Program-made: the position numbers and the translations under genes
In this document: one piece after another, positions 42,719 to 52,326 of the stretch
Layout: every line of letters starts with the position of its first letter
Numbering within the stretch: the stretch's first letter is position 1
Source: Natrinema versiforme
Lineage (GTDB): Archaea; Halobacteriota; Halobacteria; Halobacteriales; Natrialbaceae
Direction of reading: 5' to 3'
DNA length: 64,000 nt
Assembly: GCF_005576615.1 (NCBI RefSeq)
Contig: NZ_CP040330.1
Location: 2,170,001 to 2,234,000, forward strand
The notes under the pieces: generated by a model
Databases searched by the model: none
Told to the model about the DNA's origin: nothing
What the model saw: the letters and a program-made list of their open reading frames with translations, nothing else

Positions 42719-43330
42719 ATGGTTCTCCAAGAGTCCGAGTCGGAACTCGAGGCCGGCGACGCCGCGCCGGCGTTCGAACTCGAGGGCGTCGACGGCGAGA
42801 CGTACACGCTCGAGAGCTTCGCCGACGACGAGGCGCTGCTGGTCGTGTTCACGTGTAACCACTGCCCGTACGCGCAGGCGAAGTTCGACCTGCTGAACGA
42901 GTTGGCCGAGGAGTACGACGACGTGTCGGTTGTCGGAATCAACTCGAACGACGCCGAGGAGTACCCCGAAGATTCGTTCGAGAAAATGCGGGAGTTCGTC
43001 GACGACGGGAACGTCCAGTACGACGCCTACCTCCGGGACGAGAGTCAGACCGTCGCCCGCGAGTACGGCGCTGTCTGTACGCCGGATCCGTTCCTCTTCG
43101 AGAACAGCGCGGCGCGTGGCACCGCGGATAGTCGAGCGGCCGAGCCGCGAGAGGACGGCGGGGAGTTCCGACTGGCCTACCACGGCCGACTCGACGATGC
43201 CCCCAACCCCGACGACGAGCCGAGCCGGTTCGAGATCCGCGAAGCGATCGACGCCGTCCTGGCCGGCGAAGACATCGACCTCGAGTGGCAGCCCTCCCGT
43301 GGCTGTTCGATCAAGTGGAAAGACGAGTAA
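42719..43330 (+). CDS. thioredoxin-fold peroxiredoxin-like protein
   Basis: The protein has 203 residues, AhpC/TSA-like redoxin fold: LEAGDAAPAFELEGVDGETYTL entry, then VVFTCNHCPYAQAKFDLLNEL with a CxxC, followed by VVGINSND and AREYGAVCTPDPFLFE. A cis-Pro strand with TPDPF suits thiol-redox activity. The end CSIKWK is typical of this subgroup. ATG 42719 was chosen; an upstream in-frame start at 42683 adds residues not in the family. Confidence 0.85.
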   Translation: MVLQESESELEAGDAAPAFELEGVDGETYTLESFADDEALLVVFTCNHCPYAQAKFDLLNELAEEYDDVSVVGINSNDAEEYPEDSFEKMREFVDDGNVQYDAYLRDESQTVAREYGAVCTPDPFLFENSAARGTADSRAAEPREDGGEFRLAYHGRLDDAPNPDDEPSRFEIREAIDAVLAGEDIDLEWQPSRGCSIKWKDE

Positions 43331-43423
43331 TCCGCTTTCACTTGCCGTTTTAGATCGGCTGGCCCAGAAATTAGGTCGTTCAGCCCCAGACTTTAGTCGC
43401 CCGCCGGTGTGGAAGACAGCGGT

Positions 43424-44212
43424 ATGAGTCAGGAACCGCGCGGTAACGCGCTCCGCGAGACGCTCGAGAACGACGAGGTCGCGCTGGGCGTCCTCGAGAA
43501 CACGTACAACCCGGCGGTCGTCGAACTCTACGCGGCCCTCGGCGCGGACTTCGTCTGGATCGACCTCGAGCACGGCGGGCCGAGCCCGCGGGACGCGGAG
43601 ACGCTGGAATCGCTCCTGCGGGCGGCCGACGGCACCGACACGGAGCTACTGGTGCGCGTGCCCGACACCGATCCGTCGCTGGTTCGGAAGGTGCTGGACG
43701 CGGGCGTTCGGAACGTGTTCCTTCCGCGGGTCGGCAGCAGCGAGGAACTCGAGGCCGCAGTCCGAGCGGGCCGGTTCGAGTACGACGGCGAGCCCGGCCG
43801 GCGCGGGATGGCGAATCCGCGCGCGAGCCGCTGGGGACTCACCGACGACTACGCGACGAGCGAAGACGATTCCGTCGTCGTCGGCGTCACGATAGAGACC
43901 GCGTCGGCGCTCGACGACCTCGAGTCGATCCTCGACGTTCCCGAACTCGGGTTCGTCTTCATCGGCCCGCTGGATCTCTCGGTCTCGCTCGGCCATCCTG
44001 GCGAAGTCGACCATCCCGAGGTCGAGGAAGCCGTCGAGACGATTCGGTCGGCGGCCGTCGACGCGGGCGTACCGGTCGGCGGGCTCGGATTCGGGATGGA
44101 CGATGTCAACGAGAAAGCGCGGAACGGCTACCAGTTGCTGAACATCGGGACGACGACCGGCGCGTTACAGTCCTCGGTCACCGGCTGGCTGGACGACTAC
44201 GACGGCCGCTAA
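43424..44212 (+). CDS. HpcH/HpaI-family aldolase
   Basis: The protein has 262 residues, a class II aldolase fold for 2-oxo-acid compounds. Motifs: FVWIDLEHGGPS with metal-near acid residues, VRVPDTDPSLVRKVLDAGVRNVFLPRV, IETASALDDLESIL, and FIGPLDLSVSLGHPG. Members cleave or form 4-hydroxy-2-oxo acids. ATG 43424 is supported by TTTAG about 30 nt upstream. The physiological substrate is unknown. Confidence 0.87.
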   Translation: MSQEPRGNALRETLENDEVALGVLENTYNPAVVELYAALGADFVWIDLEHGGPSPRDAETLESLLRAADGTDTELLVRVPDTDPSLVRKVLDAGVRNVFLPRVGSSEELEAAVRAGRFEYDGEPGRRGMANPRASRWGLTDDYATSEDDSVVVGVTIETASALDDLESILDVPELGFVFIGPLDLSVSLGHPGEVDHPEVEEAVETIRSAAVDAGVPVGGLGFGMDDVNEKARNGYQLLNIGTTTGALQSSVTGWLDDYDGR

Positions 44213-44339
44213 CCGACCCTAATCGGCCCGCGGCGTCTCTCAAGGATCGTTCAGCCGACGAGACCGACTGACAGCGATCGGGCGGTTGCAACTGCCGGGG
44301 TGGCCCTCAAATACGCCGACTCGCTACCATCGACGCCGA

Positions 44340-45500
44340 ATGTCCCGTCTCCTCTCGAGTCCCTTTCCGCTTCGAGCGCCCCTCCGACCGGAGCCGATCC
44401 CGTGGCTGCAAGAGACCTATCTGTCGTCGTTCGAGGCGCAGGTGGTCGCGACCCTGCTGGTCGTCGCGCTGCTCCCCGTCGGGATCAGGGGTGCCTCGTC
44501 CGTCCGTTCGATCGTCCGTCGTCGCAACGGCAGGCAACTCGCCGAGGCGAGCGCCGTCCTCGTGCTCGCGATCGTCGTAGTCCTCTCCGTCTACACGTTC
44601 AGCGTGATCTGGCAGGTTACCTACGTGCTCAGGGTCACCCTCGAGACGATGCTGATCGACCGGTGGCTCGCTGCCCAGCAACTGATCAGCGCCGGGGTGG
44701 TCGTCACCGCCTACCTCGCGATCAGGTTCGTCAACCGATCGATCGACAAGTTGGCCCAGACGAACGCGCTCACCAAACACCAGAGCGAGGTCGCCTATCA
44801 CGTCACGGATATCGGGATCGTCGCCTTCGCCGGGACCGTCTTGCTCACCCTCTGGGGGATCGACCTGACTAACATCTTCATCGGCGCGGGCGCGATCACG
44901 GCGGTCGTCGCCCTGACGGCTCGGGAAACGCTGACGGCCATGCTCGCCGGATTCATCCTGCTGTTCTCGCGGCCGTTCGCCGTCGGCGACTGGATCGAGG
45001 TCGACGAGACGACCGGCATCGTCACCGATGTCACCATCTTCACGACCAAGATCCAGACGTTCGGCGACAAGCACGTCCTCGTCCCCAACGATCAGGTCAC
45101 GAACAGTCCGCTGACGAACTACTCGAAGAACGACCAGCTCCGGATCGACGTCGACGTCGGCGTCGACTACACCGACGACCTCGAGGACGCCAGATCGGCT
45201 ATCGTCGACGCCGTCGGCGACCTCGAGGAGATCAAGAACGCGCCCAACCCGCAGGTGATCGCGAAGCGGTTCGACGAGTCGGCGGTGGTCCTCGAGTGTC
45301 GCGTCTGGATCGGCGATCCGACGATGCGACGCAAGCTCGACGCCCAGACGGCGATGATCGAAGCGATCATGGACGCGTTCGACCGCGAGGGGATCACGAT
45401 CCCCTACCCCCAACGGGTCCACGCCGCTCGCGACGAGCCCGGGTTTCGGGTGAGCGGCCCGAATCCCGAAGAGACGGGGATCAGGACAGTCAACGACTGA
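44340..45500 (+). CDS. small-conductance mechanosensitive channel (MscS family)
   Basis: The protein has 386 residues. Four or five membrane helices precede the MscS core: the pore-lining helix GAGAITAVVALTARETLTAMLAGFILLFSRPFAVGDWIEV (about residues 181-220), then the beta domain FTTKIQTFGDKHVLVPNDQVTNSPLTNYS. It should act as a pressure-release valve during osmotic downshock. ATG 44340 fits the family; the frame has an earlier Met at 44286. Confidence 0.9.
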   Translation: MSRLLSSPFPLRAPLRPEPIPWLQETYLSSFEAQVVATLLVVALLPVGIRGASSVRSIVRRRNGRQLAEASAVLVLAIVVVLSVYTFSVIWQVTYVLRVTLETMLIDRWLAAQQLISAGVVVTAYLAIRFVNRSIDKLAQTNALTKHQSEVAYHVTDIGIVAFAGTVLLTLWGIDLTNIFIGAGAITAVVALTARETLTAMLAGFILLFSRPFAVGDWIEVDETTGIVTDVTIFTTKIQTFGDKHVLVPNDQVTNSPLTNYSKNDQLRIDVDVGVDYTDDLEDARSAIVDAVGDLEEIKNAPNPQVIAKRFDESAVVLECRVWIGDPTMRRKLDAQTAMIEAIMDAFDREGITIPYPQRVHAARDEPGFRVSGPNPEETGIRTVND

Positions 45501-45533
45501 GCGGGCGGCACCCGCCGCAGTCGGCTGCGGTGA

Positions 45534-46652
45534 CTACCGCTGGACCGCGCGACGGTACTGGATCGGCCACTCCTTCGCGGCCGCCTCGGGATCGCGCTCG
45601 AGGTCGCCGGCCGCGCGCAGCCCGAAGTACGGATCGCGGAGGAACTCCCGACCGACGAGGACGAGGTCGGCCCGGCCGTTCCGGACCAGCGCGTCGGCCT
45701 GTTCGGGTTCAGTGACGCCGCCGACCGCGCCGACGGCGATATCGGCACCTTTCCGAACCTGCTCGGCCAGCGGCACCTGGAAGTTCGGCCCAGCCGGGGG
45801 AGCCTGTTCGGGGTGGAGCCCGCCCGAACTGACGTCGACCAGATCGACGCCCAGTTCGGCGAGGTCGTCGGCCAGTCGCACCGACTGCTCAATGTCCCAC
45901 GAGTCGCGGTCGTCGAGCCAGTCCGTCCCGGAAATACGGACGAACACCGGCTTGCCGTCCGGCCAGACCTCGCGGACGGCCGCGACCACTTCGCGGACCA
46001 GTCGGGTCCGGTTCTCGAAGCTGCCGCCGTAGTCGTCCTCGCGGGTGTTCGTGACCGGCGAGAGGAACTCGTGGAGCAGGTAGCCGTGTGCCGCGTGGAC
46101 CTCGGCGATCTCGAAGCCGGCCTCGAGCGAGCGCTCGGCCGCGGCGCGGTAGGCGTCGATCACGCCCTGAATGTCCTCGGCGTCGGCCTTCCGCATCGCC
46201 GGCCGGTCGCCGTCGAACGGCGGATAGGCATCCGGCGACGGCGAGAGGACTTCCCAGCCCGACGCGCCGTCGGGGTCGGTCTCGTCTGGGCCGATCGGGA
46301 GGTTGCCATCCCACGGGCGCTTCTTGCTGGCCTTGTGGCCCGCGTGGGCGAGCTGGATTCCCGGCACCCCGCCCTGCTCGCGGACGAACTCGGTGATCGG
46401 CTCGAGCGCGGCCGCGTGCTCGTCGCTCCAGATGCCGAGGTCGTGGGGCGTGATCCGTCCCTCGGGGGAGACGGCGGTCGCTTCGGTCATGACGATGCCG
46501 GCCCCGCCGACGGCCCGGCTCCCGAGGTGGACGCGGTGCCACTCAGTCGGCAGCCCGTCGGGGTCACAGGAGTACTGACACATCGGCGAGACGGCGATTC
46601 GGTTCGGTGCCTCGAGATCGCCCACCGACAGCGGAGAGAGTACGTCGGTCAT
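45534..46652 (-). CDS. old-yellow-enzyme family NADH:flavin oxidoreductase (YqjM-like)
   Basis: The protein has 372 residues, an FMN-dependent ene-reductase. Motifs: NRIAVSPMCQYSCDPDGLPTEWH (residues 17-39), with the Cys of the YqjM subgroup, GIQLAHAGHK with substrate-binding His, EVHAAHGYLLHEFLSP, and NTREDDYGGSFENRTRL. It reduces activated C=C bonds; the natural substrate is unknown. Divergent from the BtpA gene. Confidence 0.9.
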   Translation of the reverse strand: MTDVLSPLSVGDLEAPNRIAVSPMCQYSCDPDGLPTEWHRVHLGSRAVGGAGIVMTEATAVSPEGRITPHDLGIWSDEHAAALEPITEFVREQGGVPGIQLAHAGHKASKKRPWDGNLPIGPDETDPDGASGWEVLSPSPDAYPPFDGDRPAMRKADAEDIQGVIDAYRAAAERSLEAGFEIAEVHAAHGYLLHEFLSPVTNTREDDYGGSFENRTRLVREVVAAVREVWPDGKPVFVRISGTDWLDDRDSWDIEQSVRLADDLAELGVDLVDVSSGGLHPEQAPPAGPNFQVPLAEQVRKGADIAVGAVGGVTEPEQADALVRNGRADLVLVGREFLRDPYFGLRAAGDLERDPEAAAKEWPIQYRRAVQR

Positions 46653-46759
46653 CGACAGACCGTAGTCACGGCGTTGGGAAAACGACCGCGGACGGGGATG
46701 GCATTGCCGCCTACTGTGGTGCCGCGTCGCAGACCGCATCCGCGGCGGTCCCACGACCA

Positions 46760-46767
46760 CTTATCCC
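46760..46767 (+). promoter_or_regulatory. TATA box of the BtpA-family gene
   Basis: CTTATCCC, 22-29 nt before ATG 46789, the same core as at 2602-2609. Confidence 0.5.
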
Positions 46768-46788
46768 GATCGCGGGCGGAGAGCCGGT

Positions 46789-47667
46789 ATGACCGCCTCG
46801 AGTCCGTTCGATGCAAGCCCGCCCGTTTCGGCCCTGTTCGAGACTGACTGCCCAGTCATCGGCATGGTTCACCTCCCGCCGCTGCCCGGCGCACCGGGGT
46901 TCGGTGAGGGGGACGAGAACGAAGACGGCCGCGAAGCCGTCCGCACCCGCGCGCTCGAGGACGCCGCCCGACTCGAGGCGGGCGGGATCGACGGCATCAT
47001 CCTCGAGAACTTCGGCGACGCGCCGTTCTATCCCGAGGACGTGCCGAAACACGTCGTCGCGGAGATGACCGCTCTCGCGACGGCGCTGACGGATGCCGTC
47101 GACGTACCGGTCGGGGTCAACGTGCTTCGCAACGACGCCGCCGCGGCGCTGTCGGTCGCCGCGGCCGCCGCTGCCGACTTCGTCCGCGTCAACGTCCACG
47201 TCGGCAGCGCCGCGACCGATCAGGGGGTCCTCGAGGGCCGCGCCCACGAGACGCTCCGGTTGCGCGAGCGACTCGAGGCCGACGTCGCGATCCTCGCGGA
47301 CGTCCACGTCAAGCACGCGACGCCGATCGGCGAGACCGAGATCGGACGCGCAGCCCTCGAGACGGTCGAGCGGGGCGGGGCCGACGGCGTCATCGTCTCC
47401 GGCCCCGGAACCGGCGCGGAGACGCCGATCGCGAACATCGAGCGCGTCGCCGAGACGCTTGACGGTCCCGACGGCGACCGCGCGCCGGTGTTCGTCGGCA
47501 GCGGCGTGACGAGCGAAACGGTCGCCGACTGTCTCGAGGCGGGCGCGGACGGCGTCATCGTCGGCACCGCGCTCAAACGCGGTGGCGAGACGACGAACCC
47601 CGTCTCGCGGGAGCGCGTCGAGAGACTCGTGGCGTCCGCTCGAGCGGCCGGCTCGAGCGACGACTGA
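46789..47667 (+). CDS. BtpA/SgcQ family TIM-barrel protein
   Basis: The protein has 292 residues. VIGMVHLPPLPGAP is the BtpA family opening, followed by GGIDGIILENFGDAPF, VPVGVNVLRNDAAAALSVA, FVRVNVHVG and VFVGSGVTSETVADCLEAGADGVIVGTALK (residues about 224-253), a phosphate-binding TIM-barrel end. BtpA is needed for photosystem I stability in cyanobacteria; archaeal members are thought to be sugar- or nucleotide-phosphate enzymes, but the reaction is unknown. Confidence 0.88.
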   Translation: MTASSPFDASPPVSALFETDCPVIGMVHLPPLPGAPGFGEGDENEDGREAVRTRALEDAARLEAGGIDGIILENFGDAPFYPEDVPKHVVAEMTALATALTDAVDVPVGVNVLRNDAAAALSVAAAAAADFVRVNVHVGSAATDQGVLEGRAHETLRLRERLEADVAILADVHVKHATPIGETEIGRAALETVERGGADGVIVSGPGTGAETPIANIERVAETLDGPDGDRAPVFVGSGVTSETVADCLEAGADGVIVGTALKRGGETTNPVSRERVERLVASARAAGSSDD

Positions 47668-47684
47668 ATCCGGTCGCCGGCGAA

Positions 47685-48923
47685 TCAGAGACCCAGCATC
47701 AACGGCCCGATCAGTACGCCCATCAGGTGGACCCGTCGGCACCGCAATCGGACCGGGACCAGTCCGATCGCGGTCGCTGCGGCGAAAATCGCGACGCCGA
47801 GCGGGCCGGTAAACAGGTACGAGAGGACGAGCAGCAGGGCGAGAACGGCGGCCGAAATCTTCCAGTAGGTGAGCCGACCGACCAACTCGAGATAGGCGTC
47901 CCCAACGACGATCACGAGCGCGAAGCCGAGCAGGCCCGCGAGGACCACGCCCGCGAGCAGGATCGGTAACTCGAGCGGCGCGGCCGTTTCCTCGAAGGCG
48001 ACCAACACGCCGGTTCGGGGCTGGCCGAGGGCGACCAGCGCGAACAGCGCGAAGATGGTGTTCGCCGTGTCGACGCCGCTGGTCGCGACGATGTAGCCGC
48101 GGTCGCTGGCTCCGTCGGGGACGACCGCCAGCACCGCGACGGCGGCGATGGCCGCCGAAATCCCCGGGATGTAGCCGACCACGGCACCTGCGAGCGCGCC
48201 GGCGACCGCCGTCGTCCCGACGAACCGTCGAGACGTCGTGACCTCCTCACCGTCCTGTGGCGGAATACCGCTCCCGCGAATCGCGTCGATCAGCACTGGC
48301 GCACCGAAGAGTCCGGCGAAAAGAGGGGCGAGGGTGCCGCCCGCCTCGAGCGGGGCGTCCACCGAGAGATCGAGCGTGAGTGCGCCGAGGCCGGTCGCGA
48401 GCGCGAACGAGCACAGCCCGCCGAACCGGCCGCGCCACGTGGGCTCCGAGGCGACCAAGGCGACCGCGACCATCGCGAGAACGAGCGACAGGTGCGCCCG
48501 AATCGTCGGATAGGCGGCCGTCACGGCTCGAGTCACGGGGACGGCGAGCGGGACCGCCGCAAGCACGGCGAGGATACTGCCGAGCGCGGAGAGCCGGATC
48601 GCTTCGGAGCCCCGCCCCTCGAGGACCAGCCGGTGGCCCGGCAGTGCGGTGATCGCCATCTCGGCGTCGGGCACCCCGAGCGCCATCGCTGGGACCGCGT
48701 TCAGGAAGGTGTGGACGACGCCCGCGGCGAGCATCGCACAGCCGACGAACAGCGGCGGGCCCGGAACCGACGGCGCGGCCCCCGCGAGCAGGAACGCGAA
48801 GTTGTTGGCGTGGAGCCCCGGAACGAGCCCGCTACAGCCGCCAAGCAGCGAACCGGCGAGCACCCACGCGAGGAGTTGCAGTGTCAGCGCCGGCTCGGTG
48901 ACGACCTCGACTGAGGCGGGCAT
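47685..48923 (-). CDS. TctA/DUF112-like transporter permease
   Basis: The protein has 412 residues with about ten hydrophobic helices. The N-terminal GSLLGGCSGLVPGLHANNFAFLLAG and central VVGYIPGISAAIAAVAVLAVV are the paired PG-containing motifs of tripartite tricarboxylate transporter permeases (TctA). It is shorter than TctA (about 500) and has no TctB or TctC partner beside it, as in other archaeal forms. The cargo is unknown. Its stop faces the BtpA stop. Confidence 0.82.
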   Translation of the reverse strand: MPASVEVVTEPALTLQLLAWVLAGSLLGGCSGLVPGLHANNFAFLLAGAAPSVPGPPLFVGCAMLAAGVVHTFLNAVPAMALGVPDAEMAITALPGHRLVLEGRGSEAIRLSALGSILAVLAAVPLAVPVTRAVTAAYPTIRAHLSLVLAMVAVALVASEPTWRGRFGGLCSFALATGLGALTLDLSVDAPLEAGGTLAPLFAGLFGAPVLIDAIRGSGIPPQDGEEVTTSRRFVGTTAVAGALAGAVVGYIPGISAAIAAVAVLAVVPDGASDRGYIVATSGVDTANTIFALFALVALGQPRTGVLVAFEETAAPLELPILLAGVVLAGLLGFALVIVVGDAYLELVGRLTYWKISAAVLALLLVLSYLFTGPLGVAIFAAATAIGLVPVRLRCRRVHLMGVLIGPLMLGL

Positions 48924-49082
48924 CGGCGGCTCTGGCCGCGCCCTCGGTTATAGGCTCTCGGATCGGCACTCGCCGATCAAGCCAGCAGCCGGGCTGGTCC
49001 GAGACGGACGGCGTCGCCACTCGCCCTCGAGTCGAAAGAAAAATCGGCGTTGACAGCTCGTCGAAACCGGATCGACGCGACG

Positions 49083-49436
49083 TTATCCGAAGAGTTCGCC
49101 GAGGCCTTCGCCGTCTGCCTCGTCGTCCTCGTCGTCGTCGTCCGTCGTGTCCGGCACGTCGCTGGTCTCTTCGGCTTCCTCGTCGGCTTCGTCGCCGCCT
49201 TCGTCAGCGGCGGCCTCGCCACCCGCGGCACCGCCTGCGGCGGCCCCGCCAGCGGGGACGGCTGCGGCCTCGGAGACTGCCTCGTCGATGTCGACGTCCT
49301 CGAGCGCGGCGACGAGCGCCTTGACTCGGGACTCCTCGACGTCGACGCCGGCGGCGTCGAGCACGTTCGTCAGGTTGTCTTCGTTGATCTCTTCGCCCGA
49401 TTCGTTCAGGATGAGTGCAGCGTATACGTATTCCAT
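49083..49436 (-). CDS. rpl12: ribosomal stalk protein P1/L12
   Basis: The protein has 117 residues, archaeal P1: helical N-terminal dimerisation domain [20 protein letters not shown], Ala/Gly hinge (residues 62-80), acidic tail and the conserved end GLGELFG, which contacts elongation factors. Third gene of the L1-L10-L12 operon, 21 nt after L10. Confidence 0.96.
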   Translation of the reverse strand: MEYVYAALILNESGEEINEDNLTNVLDAAGVDVEESRVKALVAALEDVDIDEAVSEAAAVPAGGAAAGGAAGGEAAADEGGDEADEEAEETSDVPDTTDDDDEDDEADGEGLGELFG

Positions 49437-49457
49437 TGTTGTGTCCTCGTGTAGTCG

Positions 49458-50510
49458 TTATCCGAACATTTCGCCGAGACCGGCCGCGCCATCGCCGTCG
49501 TCTTCGTCGTCATCGTCATCGTCGGCGTCAGCATCGGCGTCTTCGGTCTCAACGTCGTCTTCGGTCTGGTCGTCGGCCGATTCGTCTTCGTCGTCGGCTG
49601 CCGCCGGCTCGGCGGCCGCCGCAACGTCCTGAAGTTCGTCAGGAAGCGCCTCCTCGTCGTCGATCTGGGCAGCGATCGCACGCAGCTGTGCGTCGGCCTT
49701 GCTGACGAGGTCGGGCATGAGGGCTTCGTCCTCGATCGCGGCCTGCAGGCCGAGGCTCTTGGCCTCGCCCGTGGCCTTCGCGACGAGCGTCGGCGCGGTC
49801 GACTCGGTCGGGTAACTCGCGTTGACCGAGAGGTTCCGTCCGCGAGCGGCGGCCGTCGCCACGTCGCTCCGGTAGGCCTCGATGTCGATGTCGAGATCCT
49901 CGGGATCGAAGAGGACGCCGTCGGCGATGACGGCGCGAAGGTCGAGACCGACCTCCTTGGGCTCGATACCGAGTTCGTTGAGGACGTTCGCCAGATCCAC
50001 GGAGACTTCTTCGCCGGCCTCGAGGACCGTCGAGTCTTCCATGACCTGGATCGACCCTTCTTCGATGCGCGCGTTCGCACCGATTCCCTGGAGTTCACCG
50101 ACGAACGGCCCCGGGTCGACACCGGTGTCCCCTTCGGGGATGACGATGTCGTTCGGGGCGACCTCGCCCTCGTTGATCGGGGCGGGGGTCTTCGATGCCT
50201 CGAGTTCCTTGTAGAGCGAGAACGGGTTCTCGTTGGTCGCGATGATCCCGACCTGTCCCCCGATGTGCTCGACGAGGTCGTCGAGTCCGGCTTCCTCGAG
50301 TGCGTGCGTCTGCAGGGTGTTGCGGCTGACGCGCAACACGGCGGTCCCGTACAGGTCGCGGCGCATGTCCTGGAGCTGTTTCGAGGGGATGCCGGCGATG
50401 CCGACGATGCCGACGCTCTCGTAGTCGTCGATGATCTGTGCGAGTTCGTCGACTTCCTCTCGCTTCCACTGGGGAAGGTTCTCGGTTTTGCGTTCAGCCT
50501 GTGCGCTCAT
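49458..50510 (-). CDS. rplP0: ribosomal protein L10/P0
   Basis: The protein has 350 residues. It starts with the rRNA-binding domain ([36 protein letters not shown], residues 15-50), then the archaeal insert, and ends with an acidic stalk tail GLGEMFG shared with P1. It carries the P1 dimers on the ribosome. Its ATG is 1 nt after the L1 stop codon. Confidence 0.96.
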   Translation of the reverse strand: MSAQAERKTENLPQWKREEVDELAQIIDDYESVGIVGIAGIPSKQLQDMRRDLYGTAVLRVSRNTLQTHALEEAGLDDLVEHIGGQVGIIATNENPFSLYKELEASKTPAPINEGEVAPNDIVIPEGDTGVDPGPFVGELQGIGANARIEEGSIQVMEDSTVLEAGEEVSVDLANVLNELGIEPKEVGLDLRAVIADGVLFDPEDLDIDIEAYRSDVATAAARGRNLSVNASYPTESTAPTLVAKATGEAKSLGLQAAIEDEALMPDLVSKADAQLRAIAAQIDDEEALPDELQDVAAAAEPAAADDEDESADDQTEDDVETEDADADADDDDDDEDDGDGAAGLGEMFG

Positions 50511-50511
50511 A

Positions 50512-51144
50512 TTAGGCTACCTCCACGGACGGGCCCATCGTCGTCTTGACGTAGACGGCGTCGATGTTCTGGGGCCCCTTCTCGAGGTCGGCGTGCAGTC
50601 GACGCAGAATAACGTCGATGTTGTCGCCGATGTTCTCGGCGTCCATGTCTTCGGCGCCGACGAGCGTGTGGAACGTTCGTCGGTCGCCGGAGCGAAGCTG
50701 CACGGTGTTTTTGAGCCGGTTGACGGTTTCGACGACGTCGTCGTCGGGCGCGAGCGGGTCCGGCATCTTCCCTCGGGGACCGAGAATGGTACCGAGGTGC
50801 CGGGCGATGTCTTGCATCATCGCCTCTTCGGCGATGAAGAAGTCCGTCTCGTCGGCCATGTCCTTCGCGTCGTCGTCGTCCAGATCGGCCACGTCGTCCA
50901 CCGAAAGGACCTCGTCCGCCGCCTCTTCGGCGCGGACTGCGGTCTCTCCTTCGGCGATGACGACGATCCGAGTCTCCTGGCCGGTTCCGGCCGGCAGGAC
51001 GATCGACTCGTCAACGCGGTTCGACGGTTCGTTCAGGTCTAAGTCGCGCAGATTAATCGCGAGGTCTACCGTCTCGGTAAAGTTCCGGTCCGGCGAGTCC
51101 TCGAGTGCGCGGGCTACTGCTGTTTCAATATCCGAATCTGCCAT
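50512..51144 (-). CDS. rpl1: ribosomal protein L1
   Basis: The protein has 210 residues. Motifs: [50 protein letters not shown] and [11 protein letters not shown], described as residues 20-51, 117-134 and 176-186. L1 binds the mobile stalk of 23S rRNA and, in several archaea, its own mRNA leader. First gene of the L1-L10-L12 operon; a GGAGGTGA ribosome site lies just before ATG 51144. Confidence 0.96.
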   Translation of the reverse strand: MADSDIETAVARALEDSPDRNFTETVDLAINLRDLDLNEPSNRVDESIVLPAGTGQETRIVVIAEGETAVRAEEAADEVLSVDDVADLDDDDAKDMADETDFFIAEEAMMQDIARHLGTILGPRGKMPDPLAPDDDVVETVNRLKNTVQLRSGDRRTFHTLVGAEDMDAENIGDNIDVILRRLHADLEKGPQNIDAVYVKTTMGPSVEVA

Positions 51145-51209
51145 CGTTCACCTCCGTAGTACGCAGGGTTTGCTCCTACGGGTCAGTGAAACAGGCGATG
51201 CCTGTCTCC
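51145..51209 (-). promoter_or_regulatory. L1 operon leader, possible L1 autoregulatory site
   Basis: The TATA box at 51232-51240 places the start near 51209 and gives a leader of about 65 nt, unlike the leaderless genes around it. It contains a stem ACAGGC/GCCTGT and a Shine-Dalgarno GGAGGTGA. In Halobacterium the L1-L10-L12 leader was reported to mimic the L1 site on 23S rRNA. The same role here is inferred from position and length. Confidence 0.5.
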
Positions 51210-51231
51210 CTTGGACCAAGTGCCATCCCGA

Positions 51232-51240
51232 ACTTAAACC
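51232..51240 (-). promoter_or_regulatory. TATA box of the L1-L10-L12 operon
   Basis: GGTTTAAGT on the minus strand, about 88-96 nt upstream of ATG 51144. Confidence 0.55.
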
Positions 51241-51383
51241 CGTCGAACTGCCAGTACACTCGTCGCACGGCAGTTCTCACCGTCTCGCTCGGCCAACGCG
51301 GTACTGCGGCAGTCAAGACCGGGATACCGAACTGCTGCGTTCCGCGATAGTCATCGATTAGAGACAGTCCCATCGATCGAAAG

Positions 51384-51392
51384 TTCTATAAT
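51384..51392 (+). promoter_or_regulatory. TATA box of the membrane protein gene between L1 and L11
   Basis: TTCTATAAT, 24-32 nt before ATG 51416. It supports the longer start: the next Met (51443) has a TATA-like sequence only 10 nt away, too close to use. Confidence 0.55.
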
Positions 51393-51415
51393 GCAGGTTC
51401 ATGTAACATAGGTCT

Positions 51416-52021
51416 ATGGGGCCATTAGACTTATATACTATAATGGGGTCGGCGGCGTTCGACTCGGTCGCCACGCTGTCGTCCGGTGGTGGATTCGAGG
51501 CGTATCGCTCGCTCGAGCCGCTCGTTCAAGCGGGGATTCAGTTCGCGGGGACCGTCCTCGTCGCGATGATCGTGCTCGGACTGTGCCAGCGCTCCGGCAC
51601 ACAGGCCGTGACGAAAGCGCGCCGCAGTCCGATCATCTCGATCTGTATCGGGGTGCCGGGCCTGCTCGTCGTCGGCGGCCTCGCGAGCACGGGCTATCTG
51701 ATCGTCGACTCGAGTCTCGGGGCGTTCTTCGGCATTCCGCTGGTGGTTCTCGGGGTGACGGTCCTGCCCGTGACGACGGCGATCGGCTTCGTCGCGATCG
51801 GCCGTACCGTCGCCTCGCGGTTCGGCGACGACCGGTTCAGTGTCGGCATCCTCGTCGGCGCGCTCCTCAGCGGAATCGCCGGACTGTCGCTGCCGGTGAC
51901 CGTCGCCCTCGCCGGTCTCGCCGGCGTGCTCGGCATCGGCGCAAGTCTCCGTGTCGTGTTCGGTGCGGCCGGGACGGCGCGTCCGGACGATCGGACCGTC
52001 CCACCCGCAAACAAGATTTAG
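51416..52021 (+). CDS. multi-pass membrane protein, unknown function
   Basis: The protein has 201 residues with four or five hydrophobic helices (about residues 38-60, 72-100, 102-128 and 142-185) and short loops. It stands alone on the plus strand between the ribosomal L1 operon and L11, which are usually neighbours in haloarchaea. The start at 51416 rests on the TATA box. No family is recognised. Confidence 0.65.
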   Translation: MGPLDLYTIMGSAAFDSVATLSSGGGFEAYRSLEPLVQAGIQFAGTVLVAMIVLGLCQRSGTQAVTKARRSPIISICIGVPGLLVVGGLASTGYLIVDSSLGAFFGIPLVVLGVTVLPVTTAIGFVAIGRTVASRFGDDRFSVGILVGALLSGIAGLSLPVTVALAGLAGVLGIGASLRVVFGAAGTARPDDRTVPPANKI

Positions 52022-52326
52022 CGATCCGGTCGGCCGCGAATCTGCGGTCCGTTCTTGTTCCTTCGACTCCAGCACAGCGCCGCTTTCTCTGTCTCATCGA
52101 CGCTGTCGAACGCCGGTACTCCGACTCGGTCCGTCGAGCGATCGAGAGACGACTCACTCGCGCGTGGACAAGCCAATAGAGAGGGAAACCGGTGATACGT
52201 CTCTTCTAAGACGGAAAATCGAAAGAACGGGTTCTCGCTCGCGTCTCGAGCGCGTCGATTACGCTTCCGCGCCGTCCACGAGGACAACGAAGCGCTCTCT
52301 TCGTTCGCGCTTCGAGCGCTTGCGGC
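52022..52326 (+). other. intergenic stretch between the membrane gene and L11, 305 bases
   Basis: No supported gene. It contains a repeat of the L11 3' end: TTACGCTTCCGC at 52259-52270 and again at 52327-52338 (the L11 stop), with similar bases before each. It may be a partial duplication. Confidence 0.4.

Noticed and set aside
51443-51445. ATG 51443 as start of the membrane protein between L1 and L11
   Set aside because: The nearest TATA-like sequence is only 10 nt upstream; ATG 51416 has one at the correct distance.
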